Source of the DNA: Pleurotus ostreatus/Saccharomyces cerevisiae fusant
Lineage: Eukaryota > Opisthokonta
Direction: 5' to 3'
Length of the DNA: 64,000 nucleotides
NCBI GenBank assembly: GCA_024196135.1
Contig: JAMQCK010000031.1
Span: forward strand, 62,001 to 126,000
A program made the position numbers and the translations under genes. This document shows, one piece after another, positions 10,503 through 21,334 of this stretch (positions are counted from its first letter, which is position 1; the number at the start of each line of letters is the position of its first letter). Under the pieces are notes generated by a model. It was given only the letters and a program-made list of their open reading frames with translations. It was not told the DNA's origin and did no database searches.

Positions 10503-13489
10503 CTATACGTACAACCAGCGCCCGAGACCCTCGGCCCACTCGCCAAGTTCGGCGAGCGAGGTGCGCTCGAAGGACTGGCGCAAGAGTGGCAAAGGCTGTG
10601 TCTCAACGACCGCCTTGGGGCTGCCCAGCTCAGGACCTGGCGTGACTGGGGGCGTGACGACGCCGGAGTTCTGCCTTGCCTCGGCTTCAAAGTTGCGATG
10701 GTGAGCGTAAGGGGACAAAATGCCGAGACCGCTGCCACCAACTGAGGTCGAGTATGGCTCGAAGGCCGCGTCGACGAGGTCTTGGCACAGTGCAGCTAGG
10801 TTTTCGTCGCTGAAGTCTGGATCATATGTGAGCAGCATCTCCACCCACTTCAGGATGAGAACTCACCATCAGGAACAAGAGTGACCGCGCAGCCACCACC
10901 GCCAGCACCCGTCAGCTTGGTGCTCAAGCCATACGGAGCGCTCGCCGTCTTCGCCCTAATGTTCTCCAACGTCGGATGTGACACGCCCAACGACACAAGA
11001 TACGAGTGGTTCTCGTTAATCCACGCCGCCAACGCATGCAACAGCGCCTCGCGCGGTAGCTCCGCATCCGTCAACGCGCGCTGCGCCTCGTCCACAATGT
11101 GCTGGATCGACTTTAATACCCTGCCCACCATCTCCGGCTCGCGCTGCTTCAGCTCGCCCACGCCCGCCACGAGCTTCTTCGTGTCGCGCGGCACGCGCGA
11201 GTTGGTAAGCAGGAACTTGAGCCGGCGGAAGCCCTGGATTGGGACCATGCCCGCGGGACGGCCATTCAGGCCGCGCGTATACGCGAGCGCGCCACCGAAC
11301 ACGGCGACCGAGTTGTCGACGCCGGATGGATTGCCGTGCAGGATCTTCTCCGCGACGAAGGCCCACCGGTTGACCTCGCTGGCGACGTCGGGGGTGATGG
11401 CGCGACGGCCCTCATGCGAGATGTGTACGTGGCCCGTCTCTGCGGAGGAGGGCGCAGGAGGGGGCGGGATGCTAATGCGGCGATGAAGAAGGAGGAGCGC
11501 GGTGGCAGCGCAAGCAGAGAAGGAGGCGGAGGAGCCGAGGCCGGCCCCGACGGGAAGCGTCGCGCGCGCGGAGAAATTGAAGGAGGGGCGGCGGCGACCG
11601 GCGAGGGTCATGTATATGTAGAGGAAGGCAACGCTGGCGGCTTTGGCGTGACGGTAGCGATCTGCAGCCAGAGACTTCAGCGGGCCGTTGTAGAGCGCCT
11701 CAATGAGCTTGAAGTTTAAGGTCTCGGGAGGCTGCTCTCCAAGACCAACGGGAGTGACAACATCCCAAGGAAGGGACTTGATGTCCCATGCGCCGGCAAA
11801 GTTATCGATATCGTGTAAGTGCACCGAAACCTTGCCGTCGTGGCGAGGTGAGCAGAGACCATAGCATCGGAGGTCAACTGATGCCGCGATAGCAGTCTGA
11901 TGGTCGAGTTAGCTATCATCGTACCACGGATGGCTATCGAAAAACATACCACGCCATGTACGACTGCGTGTTCGCCGAACAAGATGACCTTGCCGGGTGA
12001 GCTGACGAACCATTCGGTCTCCTCGTCCTCGTCGGCGAGCTTTTCAGCCTCTGCCTCGGCTTCCGGCGAGTCGGGCAGCGGTGTGCGCACGAACTTGTTC
12101 TGGGCCGCGTTGAGGGAGATAGCACCAGCGTCGTAGAGCGCGTGCTCCAGGTCATCGAGGAGGTCAGAGGCGTCCTCGATACCAACGCAAAGGCGGATGA
12201 GGTCTTCCGGAAGCCCACGCTCCTTGCGCGTCTTCGCATCGATAGATGCATGCCTGCGAAATACGTGAGCGAAAGTCGTACGTTGCAAAAGTAGAGAAAC
12301 ACGCACGACATCACACAGGGCATACTGATCAAGCTGTTCACACAGCCGAAGCTGACGGAAATGCCCCACAGCCGGGTCCCACCGACGATGCGCTCGCTAA
12401 GCTCCTTGCTGCCGGTCTCAAAGCTCAGCACGGCGCCGTTGCCGTCGGATAGGCGTTCGTGGACCTCCCGGTTCGGGTGGTTGGGGAGGCCCGGATAGTT
12501 GACCTTGAAGCCGAGGCCGTGGAGGTAGTTGGCGACAACGCCAGCGGTAGCTTGCATGCGATCCATGCGGATGGCCAATGTCTTCACCCCACGGAGGAGC
12601 AGGAAGGAGTCGATGGGAGAGAGGGCGTTCCCCACAGAATTGATCGTGAACGCCATTTTCTGGGCACATGTTAGCAAGGCGTGCGCGGTCCAGGCGCCTC
12701 TCGCCGTACCTTGGCAATGTCCTCGCGGTTGCAGGTAATGACGCCCGCCATGAGGTCGTGGTGGCCGGAAAGGTACTTGGTAGCGCTGTCGTAGACGATG
12801 TCCGCGCCGTGCTCGAGGGGCCGCTGGAGGTACGGGCTCATCATGGTGTTGTCCACGACGACGATGGCGCCAGGTGCCTTCTCCTTGACGTCGCGGGTGA
12901 TAGTCGCGAGGTCGACGATCTTGATCAAGGGGTTGGTGGGGGACTCGAGCAAGACAAGCGCGGTCTTCGTGGGGTGGATGTGTGGGCGGACGTTCTCTGC
13001 GTTTGTGGTGTCTACATGGTGGACGGTGACGCCGACATGGGTCTTGATGAAGGTGAGGAGGCGGTTGGTGCCCCCGTACAGATCGTCGCCAGCAATGACC
13101 TCGTCTCCGGGCTTTAGCAGGCGCAGGATGACGTCCAACGCTGCCATGCCAGACGACACAGCGAAAGCATGTTGCGCGGACGAGATTTTCGCAAGATGGT
13201 GCTCTAGTCCATCCGTTAGCTCAGGGTCTCGTTATACACATCGCGACGCACCAAGATGACTCCTCGTGGGGTTACCGCTGCGAGTGTAATCGTACTGCCC
13301 CCCGACGCCCTTGAACGTCGCAGTCTGGTAGATGGGTACGGAGCTACTGCCGTACTGATCCTTCGCCTCGGGGTTTTCTACTGTGGCGCACATCGTTGAG
13401 AACTTGTACGGCTTCCGAGGCCCCAACGGCGACTCGGGCTCCGGAGTGGGGAGATCGCGCGCCCCGCGCAGGTCTATCGTCGGTGCCAT
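10503..13489 (-). CDS. ERG12: Bifunctional cystathionine beta-lyase / mevalonate kinase fusion
   Basis: One reading frame joins a PLP-dependent cystathionine beta-lyase (cystathionine to homocysteine, methionine pathway) to mevalonate kinase (mevalonate to 5-phosphomevalonate, sterol pathway). Exons 13489-13252, 13203-12710, 12659-12307, 12253-11950, 11896-10867 and 10816-10503 total 2733 nt, exactly 911 codons. The lyase half has SGMAALD, the PLP lysine in SATKYLSG (about Lys222) and the tail LPEDLIRLCVGIED. The frame continues without stop or Met through an acidic linker (EAEAEAEKLADEDEE) into SSPGKVILFGEHAVVHG. Kinase motifs follow: PVGAGLGSSAS (GHMP ATP loop), GNPSGVDNSV (catalytic Asp) and KLTGAGGGGC. 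Both halves look full length and intact. A hidden promoter or a separate kinase start exon inside the lyase is possible but not seen. Nothing links it functionally to the surrounding ART/NADAR genes. Confidence 0.88.
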
Positions 13490-13680
13490 CCTCGAGTGGT
13501 GTTTTTGCTGCCAAATTCAGCGGCAAGGGGGCTCAGAATGGAGGGAGGAGATGTGGTGGAGAACAAGATGCGATTCCGAAGGCGACGGGTATAAAGATGA
13601 CTGTCGATGGCGTGATCCGGGCCGCTCGTCGACGGTCGCTTGCAAGTCGTTCGAGTTTGCTTCGTCCGACGACGGCTGCG

Positions 13681-14353
13681 ATGCCTTACCTACCTCCGAA
13701 GAAGGCGCGAGAGCAGAGTGCGTCCATCGCTTGAGATAACGCCGTATTGACTGACGATGTGATAGAGCAACGGCAAGTAAATGCCTCGTCTACCACTTTA
13801 GCGCCCGAGCTCCTCGTCAAAAGGACAAGACGTCACCTCGACGAGCTCGAAGTAAGCCGAATGGGCCACTAGCCTTCGCACGCTCACCCTACGGCTAGCA
13901 ATCGAACTATACAGAGGCGGTCGGAGACGATGCAGGGGAGACCAGTAGCAAGTCGCGCCATGCGAAGGGGAAAGCGCGCGCACCCATCACCGACCAACGC
14001 AAGGTCAATCTTCTCGGCAGTTCGCCCGCCACGAAGAAGAAGAAGTCGAGCATGGCTGTTCGTACTGCCCTGCTGTATCCAACAAACTTCAACGCCTTGC
14101 TCGAGAAGTCGGTGCGTGGTACGGCTGAGTGCTCATTGAAACCATGCTAACCCACGACCAGAGAATCGAAGCAATGCCCGGTCCCACGTATCTCACGGCG
14201 ACGGTCCCTCCATCCCCTTACCCTCCGCGACTGATCTGCTCCGTCTGTGGCTACTGGGGCCGATACAAGTGCATGAAGTGTGCGATGCCCTACTGCGATC
14301 GCAACTGCGCTGGGGTACATGACGAGACTCGCTGCGAGAAGCGCGTTGTATGA
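13681..14353 (+). CDS. VPS71: SWR1 chromatin-remodelling complex subunit, HIT zinc finger (Vps71/Swc6, ZNHIT1-like)
   Basis: Subunit of the nuclear SWR1 complex that loads histone H2A.Z. Exons 13681-13717, 13766-13851, 13899-14111 and 14162-14353 give 187 aa. The N-terminal block TRRHLDELE resembles the conserved helix of ZNHIT1 proteins. Residues 60-110 are basic and low in complexity, with a KKKK run. The C-terminal HIT finger is clear: CSVCGYWGRYKC, CAMPYCDRNC, then H and C in GVHDETRC, which makes a seven-Cys-plus-His treble-clef set. I chose the ATG at 13681 (MPYLPPKKAREQ) because conserved sequence begins there; an in-frame ATG at 13591 would add 30 residues. It starts about 190 bp from the divergent lyase/kinase gene, so the two probably share a promoter. 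Confidence 0.9.
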
Positions 14354-15283
14354 CCGCTGTTCCTCTCCCTCCACAATCATGGCGCTCGCATCTCTGTGAC
14401 GGGTGCTGGCTGCACCTCACCATAAGCACTTTGGGCTACGCGCTTCACGAAGGAGGACGCCCGCATTGCCGGCGCCATATCCCTCTACATCACATTGCGC
14501 ATCCGCGGACCTGCACTCTGGCTGGGCTAATATCCGACACGCAAGGATAATTCTTGCGAAGAGCCTTGGACTACCCCTTAGTGCGCCTACAACTTGATCG
14601 CGGGAATGATCACTATTTCGATGTCTGCTCAGCTGGAGTGAATGCATTGCCTCAGTCGCCTATGCACTAACTAGAGAGTACCGATGGGTATAGCGGTCAC
14701 TGGCTTGCCTTCGCCACCGCGCACGGTAGACTCGGTAGTATCTCAAGCACTCCGTTATAAACTGTACTGGGATAATTCTTCTACTGGTCTACGCTTCGCG
14801 TCCCTCAAGGCACAGCAAACTTCGATCTGTCCACTTCGGTACGAGTAATGCAGTATGATGATCCAATTTCATGCGCTCGACGCAAATGTCAGAATGATCG
14901 CGGTTGTAATGAGGCCCGGGCTTGTATAATGGCTCCGTAGGGACACCACACTCGATTTCGAGCGCTGTGACTCTTACCTCTGACACTCTACTACTACTCT
15001 TCTACTGTGTATGACTTGCAACATATTGTTTCCTCACCTTCCGTGCGAGTTCCGTCAACCTTCCACACAGTTGGATAATGGGCAAAATCGCGACGCCCTT
15101 CCCTGTAGTAATATCTTTGAGTTCCGCTCATCCCAATTTGGTTACGGACACCACGGAGCCAAAGTCTAAACAACCTTTCGCGCGTGTCTCTTTGATAAAC
15201 TTTTGATGGCAAGGCCTGCTCCCGCTCAACTTGTTTCCCTTGTTCTGAGCGCATTTCTCGCCCGTTTGGCCTCGCAAAAAGAC
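14354..15283. other. Intergenic, nothing recognised
   Basis: About 0.93 kb between VPS71 and tRNA-Arg. No open frame with family-like features was found on either strand. Confidence 0.5.
15276..15280 (-). terminator. RNA polymerase III T-run after tRNA-Arg
   Basis: Five T on the minus strand lie four bases beyond the 3' end of tRNA-Arg, the usual Pol III stop signal. Confidence 0.75.
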
Positions 15284-15366
15284 AACCCGAGACGGGATTC
15301 GAACCCGCAACCTCTGCCTGATTCCGCAACCGGAAAGCAACGTCATAACCATTAGACAACTCGGGC
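15284..15366 (-). tRNA. tRNA-Arg(CCG) with 10-nt intron
   Basis: On the minus strand the acceptor stem is GCCCGAG with CTCGGGT (one G-T pair). The D arm is GTC..GAC, and the anticodon stem is TTGCT with GGCAG. The loop TTCCGG places CCG at 34-36. A 10-nt intron, TTGCGGAATC, follows position 37, the canonical place. The T arm is GCGGG TTCGAAT CCCGT. It reads the Arg codon CGG. It sits inside the ART/NADAR cluster, between VPS71 and NADAR-H. Confidence 0.9.
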
Positions 15367-15407
15367 GTTATGGAGAGATCTTTCAGACTGTTCTCATCGT
15401 TCAAAAA

Positions 15408-15472
15408 TTTTCAAACCAGTCCGAATACACCTCTCAGTATCGCGAGCTCACTTTTTTTCAAACCAGTCCGAC
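15408..15472. repeat. Short direct repeat next to tRNA-Arg
   Basis: The 17-base string TTTTCAAACCAGTCCGA occurs at 15408-15424 and again at 15456-15472. It is not part of any gene I recognise. Confidence 0.6.
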
Positions 15473-15648
15473 TGCCGGCCCTCAAGTAAAGTAGCAAGGC
15501 AGTAGCAAGCGGCAGACTAAGACCATTCCATAGGATCCCTTGAATTATGTCTTTCAAACCGTTTAGGACAAGTACGACGCACGGCGTCGATAAACAATAG
15601 TATAGCGAGTGGCAGAAATAGTACACGAGAAGCATTGAAGGCCCTGGA

Positions 15649-16565
15649 TCAGTTGTAGGTAGTACGCCTCCTCAGCTTCTTCCTCAACCTCCCAAGAGCC
15701 TTTCCGAGCTCGTTCCTCCCGCGACCGTCCTTTCCGATACCCCAGAAGGCGTCGACAGGCGAGTCCTGCGTATGATCAGTGAGGGCATGTACGACGAGTG
15801 AAGATGGGATCGTACCTCGATCAGCTCAGCGTTTCCCGTTGACAGAAGCTCGTCCTGCAGGTCCTTGTGCTGGGTGAACTTGAGGTACAGCGCCTCGTCC
15901 ATCTGGAAGACGGGTTAGTAAGGCGTAAAAGGGGCAACAGGGTACGCGCACCTTGTCGATGTTAACCTTGAACCAGTCGCGCCGCTTCTCGTTATCAAAA
16001 CGGCGCGCCTCAGACAAGGCATCCCTCGGACGCGGCTGCCTGCGGATATGCTCGGCGAGCCGAGGTTGGTGTTCCATAAACTACAAAGTCGTCAGACGAC
16101 GCACATCCCGACGCAGTGGCTACTCACCTTGAACGCTTGAAAGAGATGCTCGCTCGTCGGATAGACCGCATCTTTGTACTTCACCGGATGCGGCGAGAAG
16201 TTGGTGAACCCGTAGTGCGGCTTGTCCCTGTCATAGAAGAAAATCTGGGGGCGAGGGCCCAGATGCCTGGGCGCTGGGCTCAGGGATCCATGGCCACTCT
16301 GTGCGGCGGGTGGCGGGGTCTGCGACGAAGACGAGTCCGCGCGCGGTACTGAGGTAGCGAGGAAGGTATCCGGCGCCCTGTACTGTGGTGAAAGGCCCGT
16401 GGAGACTGAAAGTTGCGCGCGCTGGCTCATGTGTGGCTGATGTGGTTGTAAGTGGAGAACCCTGGGCGGTCCTTGTAGTCTGTCGTTGGGTCGCAAAGCC
16501 GCCATCGGAGATGTGCCCGATATCTCCTCGCACAGGATGAGCACGAGCATCGTCATCTTCAGCAT
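15649..16565 (-). CDS. NADAR-H: soluble NADAR-domain protein
   Basis: Second NADAR-family protein (predicted ADP-ribose-binding N-glycosidase fold). Exons 16565-16128, 16080-15952, 15902-15816 and 15765-15649 give 256 aa. Residues 1-105 are Pro/Ser-rich. The domain begins with IFFYDRDKPHYGFTNFSPHP, then YPTSEHLFQAFK, RRDWFKVN, MDEALYLKF and DAFWGIGKDGRGRNELGK. It ends soon after the domain (RRTTYN stop) with no membrane tail, unlike NADAR-D. The 87-nt third exon matches those of NADAR-D and NADAR-K exactly in length, which shows common descent. It is divergent from ART-I, 729 bp between starts. The hydrophobic start MLKMTMLVLILC could act as a weak signal or may mean the true start is internal (MAALRPND). 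Confidence 0.88.
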
Positions 16566-17294
16566 AGCTTACAGTGATAATTAGTGCGTCCGCCCGTTGC
16601 TGAATGATATCCGGGTTTTGTCGAGAGAGCGGAAGGGCGTCGGAGGAAGAAGAGAGGCGACCTTTATGAGTGGAGTGATCCGTGCCAATGACCTAGCCTC
16701 GTGTAAGTCGCGCTTGCGAAGCCGTCTATGAGGCGTTTGCTCCGAAAGAGGGGTGAGATGAAGGGGCATGACTGGGCGTTTGTACACGAGGCAGCATAAT
16801 AGCCGCGCCGAATGAGCGCTTCCGGCCTTCGTCGACGCGCTTTGCGTCCTCGCAATGCTGCCATATCGTATATTTCATGCAGAATGCTCGAACGAACCTA
16901 CAAAACAGAATGTTCAAAGTTGGGACGAGACAAGGAGCAGATCGACAAAATCCGAGAGCCCTTCGTGCGCAACACGTGTGACATTGATGCCGCCGTTTGT
17001 TAGCAGACGCCACCATGCTGAACGTTGTCAACGCGGACGCCGCTGGCCTGATGCAAACAGCGGGCCTTCCAAGAATTACCGCTTCTCAATTCTTCCACTG
17101 CTCGACTGCGTGATGCCTGGTAGCAAACACGAGGCGACCGTCTTACCGAAACGGGGTCCTTGGCCACGCGAAAAACGTACTTGTCTTCCTGACCGACGCG
17201 CGGTGATAGACCCTTTCGAGCCGCCACATGAACGACCGCGAGCCATATATGATATCCAGCTGAAAGCGCTTGCTCCACATCTCCAACTCCCGCC
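16566..17294. promoter_or_regulatory. Divergent upstream region of NADAR-H and ART-I
   Basis: This 729 bp gap lies between two divergent start codons. No zinc-module exon of the ART type is visible on the plus strand here, which supports ART-I starting at 17295. Shared control is inferred from geometry only. Confidence 0.4.
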
Positions 17295-18862
17295 ATGGCG
17301 AAGACGCATCAGTACAAGGATTATCCCTTCGCTCACTGCGCAGACCTGCGGCGCCCCAACCTGGGTCGCCTGAAGGGCCTTGCGCGACAGGATCCGGAAT
17401 ACGAACAAGGTTGGCGGGAGTTGTCTGTGCTGGGTCGTGTACTGACGCGCTCGCAGTCTTGCGATTTTTCATGACCGGGTGGCTTCACCCTCACAAACCC
17501 ATCCCGGACGTTCTGGATATTTACAAACTGCCGCAGCCGTCCAGAAGCGTTGCTGCGTACGAGAGATATAGGTAAGGCTTCTTGCAGTGAGCATCGTTTC
17601 CCACACTGACCTTGGACCTAGGGATCGAGTGGCGTCTGAGCTCCGAAATCCGCGCGATCCTTCGTTCGCCAATGAGACGCTCTTATTCCATGGCACTCGC
17701 CATACGTGCTTGGGTGACCCCAGTATGTCTGGTACCTCGCTGTGCGACCGCTTCAGTTGCTACTCGTGCGGCGTCGTACGTGCATCGTTCAAGAGGGATA
17801 GATGCGGTATGTTAATCTCCTTACTGTATTTCTTTCCATTGCTTACCTGCGATACAGGACAGCGGCACTCCTTCAAGAGGTGATTATGACCTTATATCTT
17901 CTCTGTGGTTTCTCTGACCCTCCTTAGGTTCGGGACCGGTATCTACGTGAGCTCGTGCTCTTCCAGTATGTCGCAGAATTCACTGCTGAACGGAGAGGCC
18001 TCTGATCATTCCGTGCAGAGGCAGACGATTATTTCGACGATGGAGGAAGTGACCCTGGCGTCCGAACGCTGCTGGTCAGCAAGGTCGTCATGGGTAGACC
18101 GCTTGAGCTACGCTACAGCGATCCCAGCATCTCCGAGCCTCCGCCAGGTCATCACTCTGTAAGTTGATGTGACTTGTTCGTGACGCCGTATTCTAAATCA
18201 CGTAGGTCATCGGCCTTCCTGGTGGCAACCTCAACTATCCCGAAACCGTCGTGTATCACGAAGACGCTATCCGGCCGGCATACATCATCAAGTACCGTTA
18301 CGACACCGCGGCTGCAAACGCGCAGGCGGTACCGCCAGATACGTGCGCCTGCGCCGCGGAGGTCCCATGGGAGAAGCAAGTGGATTCGTCAGTCGCGTCA
18401 CGATCTCGCACGACACCCTCCTCACCTCCTAGGCAGGCTGGACATGTTGAAGAGCTTCATCCGTGGCGTGGACGACGTCCTCCGCAGCGCTCCTATCCCC
18501 GTGCAGCTGCGCCTGTCGCCCCAAGAGGAGTTGGCCCCGGAGCGCATCGCTCGGACGCTAATAGAGGAGAACCAGCCAGTCCACCGCCGTGCGAGCGCTT
18601 CGCGCAGCACCACGGTCGTCCGCGACACCCCGGCGGCAAAGTCTACGAGCGGCAAAGAGTACGTTTTCTCCCAAGCCAGCAGTCCCATACCCTGACCCAA
18701 TATAGGTCTAGCTTGTTGTCGTTGATCTTCGGCCCTTGGCAGCGCGTACAGCCTGAAGAGATTTCGACTGCTGAAGCACGAACTACTGGCTCGGATTCGG
18801 ACTCCGACGATGATGAGGAGGACATGTCTGCCTTGATTTCTCAATTTGCATTCCTGTCGTAG
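17295..18862 (+). CDS. PARP-like ADP-ribosyltransferase ART-I, zinc-less N-terminus and acidic C-terminal extension
   Basis: Divergent member of the local ART family. The ATG at 17295 has a strong context (CCGCCATGG). Exon 1 (17295-17409) encodes a short new N-terminus (HQYKDYPFAHC) in place of the zinc modules. Exon 2 (17457-17571) gives the spacer block (FFMTGWLHPHK..YERYR). Catalytic motifs are LLFHGTRHTC, a Cys group (FSCYSCGVV), FGTGIYVSSCSSK, PPPGHHSVIG and NYPETVVYHEDAIRP, so H, Y and E are kept. The loop PPGHHSVIG is the closest in this cluster to the tankyrase version. About 120 residues follow after further introns: a basic/Ser segment (HRRASASRSTT) and an acidic tail (SDSDSDDDEEDM), ending at 18862. 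The splice before FIRGVDDVL has two possible donors, so that junction is tentative. It is divergent from NADAR-H and tandem with ART-J. Confidence 0.82.
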
Positions 18863-19299
18863 CATATTTTGTACCGTTCGTCCTTGCACATATTTATGAG
18901 GGGTATTTATGTGGGCTTTTCTGCCTTTCACTGTAGCTCTCGACGCCGGAATACTTATTTGTCATTCGAGTCTCGACTTCTAAGTCCGCATACTAGGTAT
19001 GTATGCCTTCTACGCTAGCTCGTTGACTTCCTAAGCCTATGACAGCTGCGACAGTCATGATAGTGACTTGAACGCCACTTTCTGGCCTGCGATTACCCTC
19101 TGCAGAGACGGCGTTGAGCAAACCGCATATCGATCTCGTCACTACGACACGTGTGTAACATCCTCCGCGCCTCATGTCCGTCGCGTGCCCTTCGTCGTGA
19201 AGTCCTCCTGTACAGACCCTATAACTGCCCCCAGGTACGCAGCTCGACGCTAAGTCCCATCCGCAGCCCACCTCCATCAGCCGCCTCACTCTCGCCAAC
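18863..19299. other. Spacer between ART-I and ART-J
   Basis: The 437 bp between the ART-I stop and the ART-J start should include the ART-J promoter. No other signal was recognised. Confidence 0.5.
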
Positions 19300-20870
19300 A
19301 TGGCTGCACCTCCTCCCTGCGAAGTGCGCTCCGTCTCTTACACACGCGCCATGACTCACCTTGTGCTCGCGTCCAGACCTGCTTCGTTCAGCCCGCCATC
19401 CCCGGCTCCGCGTACTGCGGGAAGACGTGCGAGGACAAGGATAAGTGCGAGGTATGCGTGTTCGACGGGTTTCCAATGGGTTGATCGCTCATACGACGTT
19501 CATCAGCTCTGCCATAAGCGCCCGAAATACAAGGGCGGGAAGCAGCCGTCGGCGTACTGCAGCAAGACCTGCGCCGACACTGCGAAGGCCTTGAGGTCGC
19601 CCACACCAGCGAAATCGCCTTCACTGAAATCAAATCAGACCTCAAAGTCGAATGGTCCAGGTAGATGAAGTATATTTCTGCTGCGATGATCCCACTTACC
19701 CTGGCCGCCCAGCCTGTGCCATCGTCACTTGCAAGCGCACCGCGCACGAGAACGCTGATGGCACCTACGGGCGCTACTGCTCGGTTAGCCACAAGAAGTG
19801 CGTCAAGCGCTCGTTGGACCCTCTTCTGTCTCTGATCCTGCCCATAGGCTAGGAGAGGCGATATGCCTCTACTGTCGCAAGGGCGAGAAGAGGGCCAACT
19901 CCGCCTTCTGCAGCCGCACATGTCGAGACGAGGCGGCCAACAAGGGCCCTATCCTTATGGAGATCCCCTCCGACCATGCCATCTTCGCAAGCGGTGCGGT
20001 CTTCTCGCTCATTTGTTTGCGGCGCATGCTCTGACTGTACTTCGCCAGTTGCCGACCAGTTCACTGGTTCGTGGAGGCATCCGACGAAGTGTCCTGGCGT
20101 GAAGCGCATATACAAGATCATGCCGGATCAGGCAACGTGCGCGCAGTACAACAAATATCGGTGAGTGTTCGGTAGATTCTAGCGCAAGGGAAAATAGTAC
20201 TCAATTCATCATTCATCAGCGCGGACGTAGAAGCACGCGGCAACTTCGCGGCGCGGGGCATGACTGCGGGGAATGAGCAGCGCCGCTGGCATGGCACGAA
20301 GCGCAAGTGCACGCTGGGCGACATGGAGCAGGCGAAGCTTTGCGGTGACACGACCTGCTGCCTCTGCAATATTATCAAGACGTCTTTCGACTTGACGGCC
20401 TTCGGGAAGAACACGGGCTGGGGCAGGTGGGTTCATTGATTCATATCGCGACCTGTTAATCGACGCGGTGCTCAGATTCGGAAGAGGCATCTACACGTCG
20501 TCGACGTCGTCAAAGTAAGTGGTCGAGCGCTTTACGTGGGCCAAGTAGCTGACTGGGCTCAGGTCGAACGACTATTCCAAGAACATTGACGCCAGCGCCT
20601 TGTCGCCTCTCAAGGCCGTTCTCCTCAACCGCGTCGTCGTAGGCAGGGGGGACAAGACCTACTTCAATCACTCGACATGGACCAGCGCTCCGCCAGGCTT
20701 CGACTCTGTGAGTCTTGCAACCTCTTTGTGTTGTCTAAGTCGCTGACAGCGTCTAGGTACTGGCGGAACCTTTCACCATCCCTCTTGCGGGGGCTCTCAA
20801 CTACGACGAGGTTGTCGTATACCGCAACGAAGCCATACGCCCGGCGTATCTGGTCCTGTACAAGGCCTGA
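19300..20870 (+). CDS. PARP-like ADP-ribosyltransferase ART-J, full zinc-module form
   Basis: Complete ART paralogue of about 370 aa in ten exons. Exon 1 is only eight codons (MAAPPPCE, 19300-19323). The first CxxC (CETC) is split by intron 1. Modules in order are CETC..YCGKTC, CELC..YCSKTC, CAIVTC..YCSVSH and CLYCRK..FCSRTC. A Ser/Lys/Pro linker separates modules two and three. The spacer VADQFTGSWRH is followed by RRWHGTKRKC, the Cys insert (LCGDTTCCLC), FGRGIYTSSTSSK, APPGFDSV and NYDEVVVYRNEAIRP, giving an intact H-Y-E triad. The stop TGA is at 20868-20870. It is convergent with NADAR-K, 464 bp apart. I infer NAD-dependent transferase activity. The zinc modules resemble FCS/MYND-like knuckles but match none that I can name. 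Confidence 0.9.
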
Positions 20871-21334
20871 TTTTTTTTTCCAACACTTTGACGCTCGCTG
20901 GACGAGAATTTAAAACCTCTCGATTCTTTCCTGTCCGCATTTGTATTCTATTTGCATCGACATCACACTACACGTGCTTGTACTTGTACTTGTACCATTT
21001 TCTCTGCAATATATGTCTCTAGTCGCCACAGCATGAACGAGGGGAAAATCTGCAACTTCCTGTAATGTGCAGAGGCCGAACCAGCGGCAAGCATAGTCAA
21101 ATCCGCTACATTGAATGAGCGCATAGAGGGAGGAAAGCATATATAAATACAGATGAACATATTACATACATATTTAGAGCAATAATTAGTTCGCATCGCG
21201 ATGGGGTACACGTCTAAGGACAATTTTGTAGACCTTCACACACAGTGGCCGAGGTCGCCTAACTTGGCGCCTACCTCTAACGGGGAAATCAGTAATCTGG
21301 CCCGCTCGGGTGAAGAGAAGGACGCACTTGGCGT
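20871..21334. other. Convergent 3' region between ART-J and NADAR-K
   Basis: 464 bp, AT-richer than the genes, probably both 3' UTRs. No coding pattern was seen. Confidence 0.5.

Noticed and set aside
12668..13259. Long plus-strand open frames opposite the cystathionine beta-lyase exons
   Set aside because: They are shadows of a GC-rich coding strand; the minus strand has exact family motifs and consistent splice sites.
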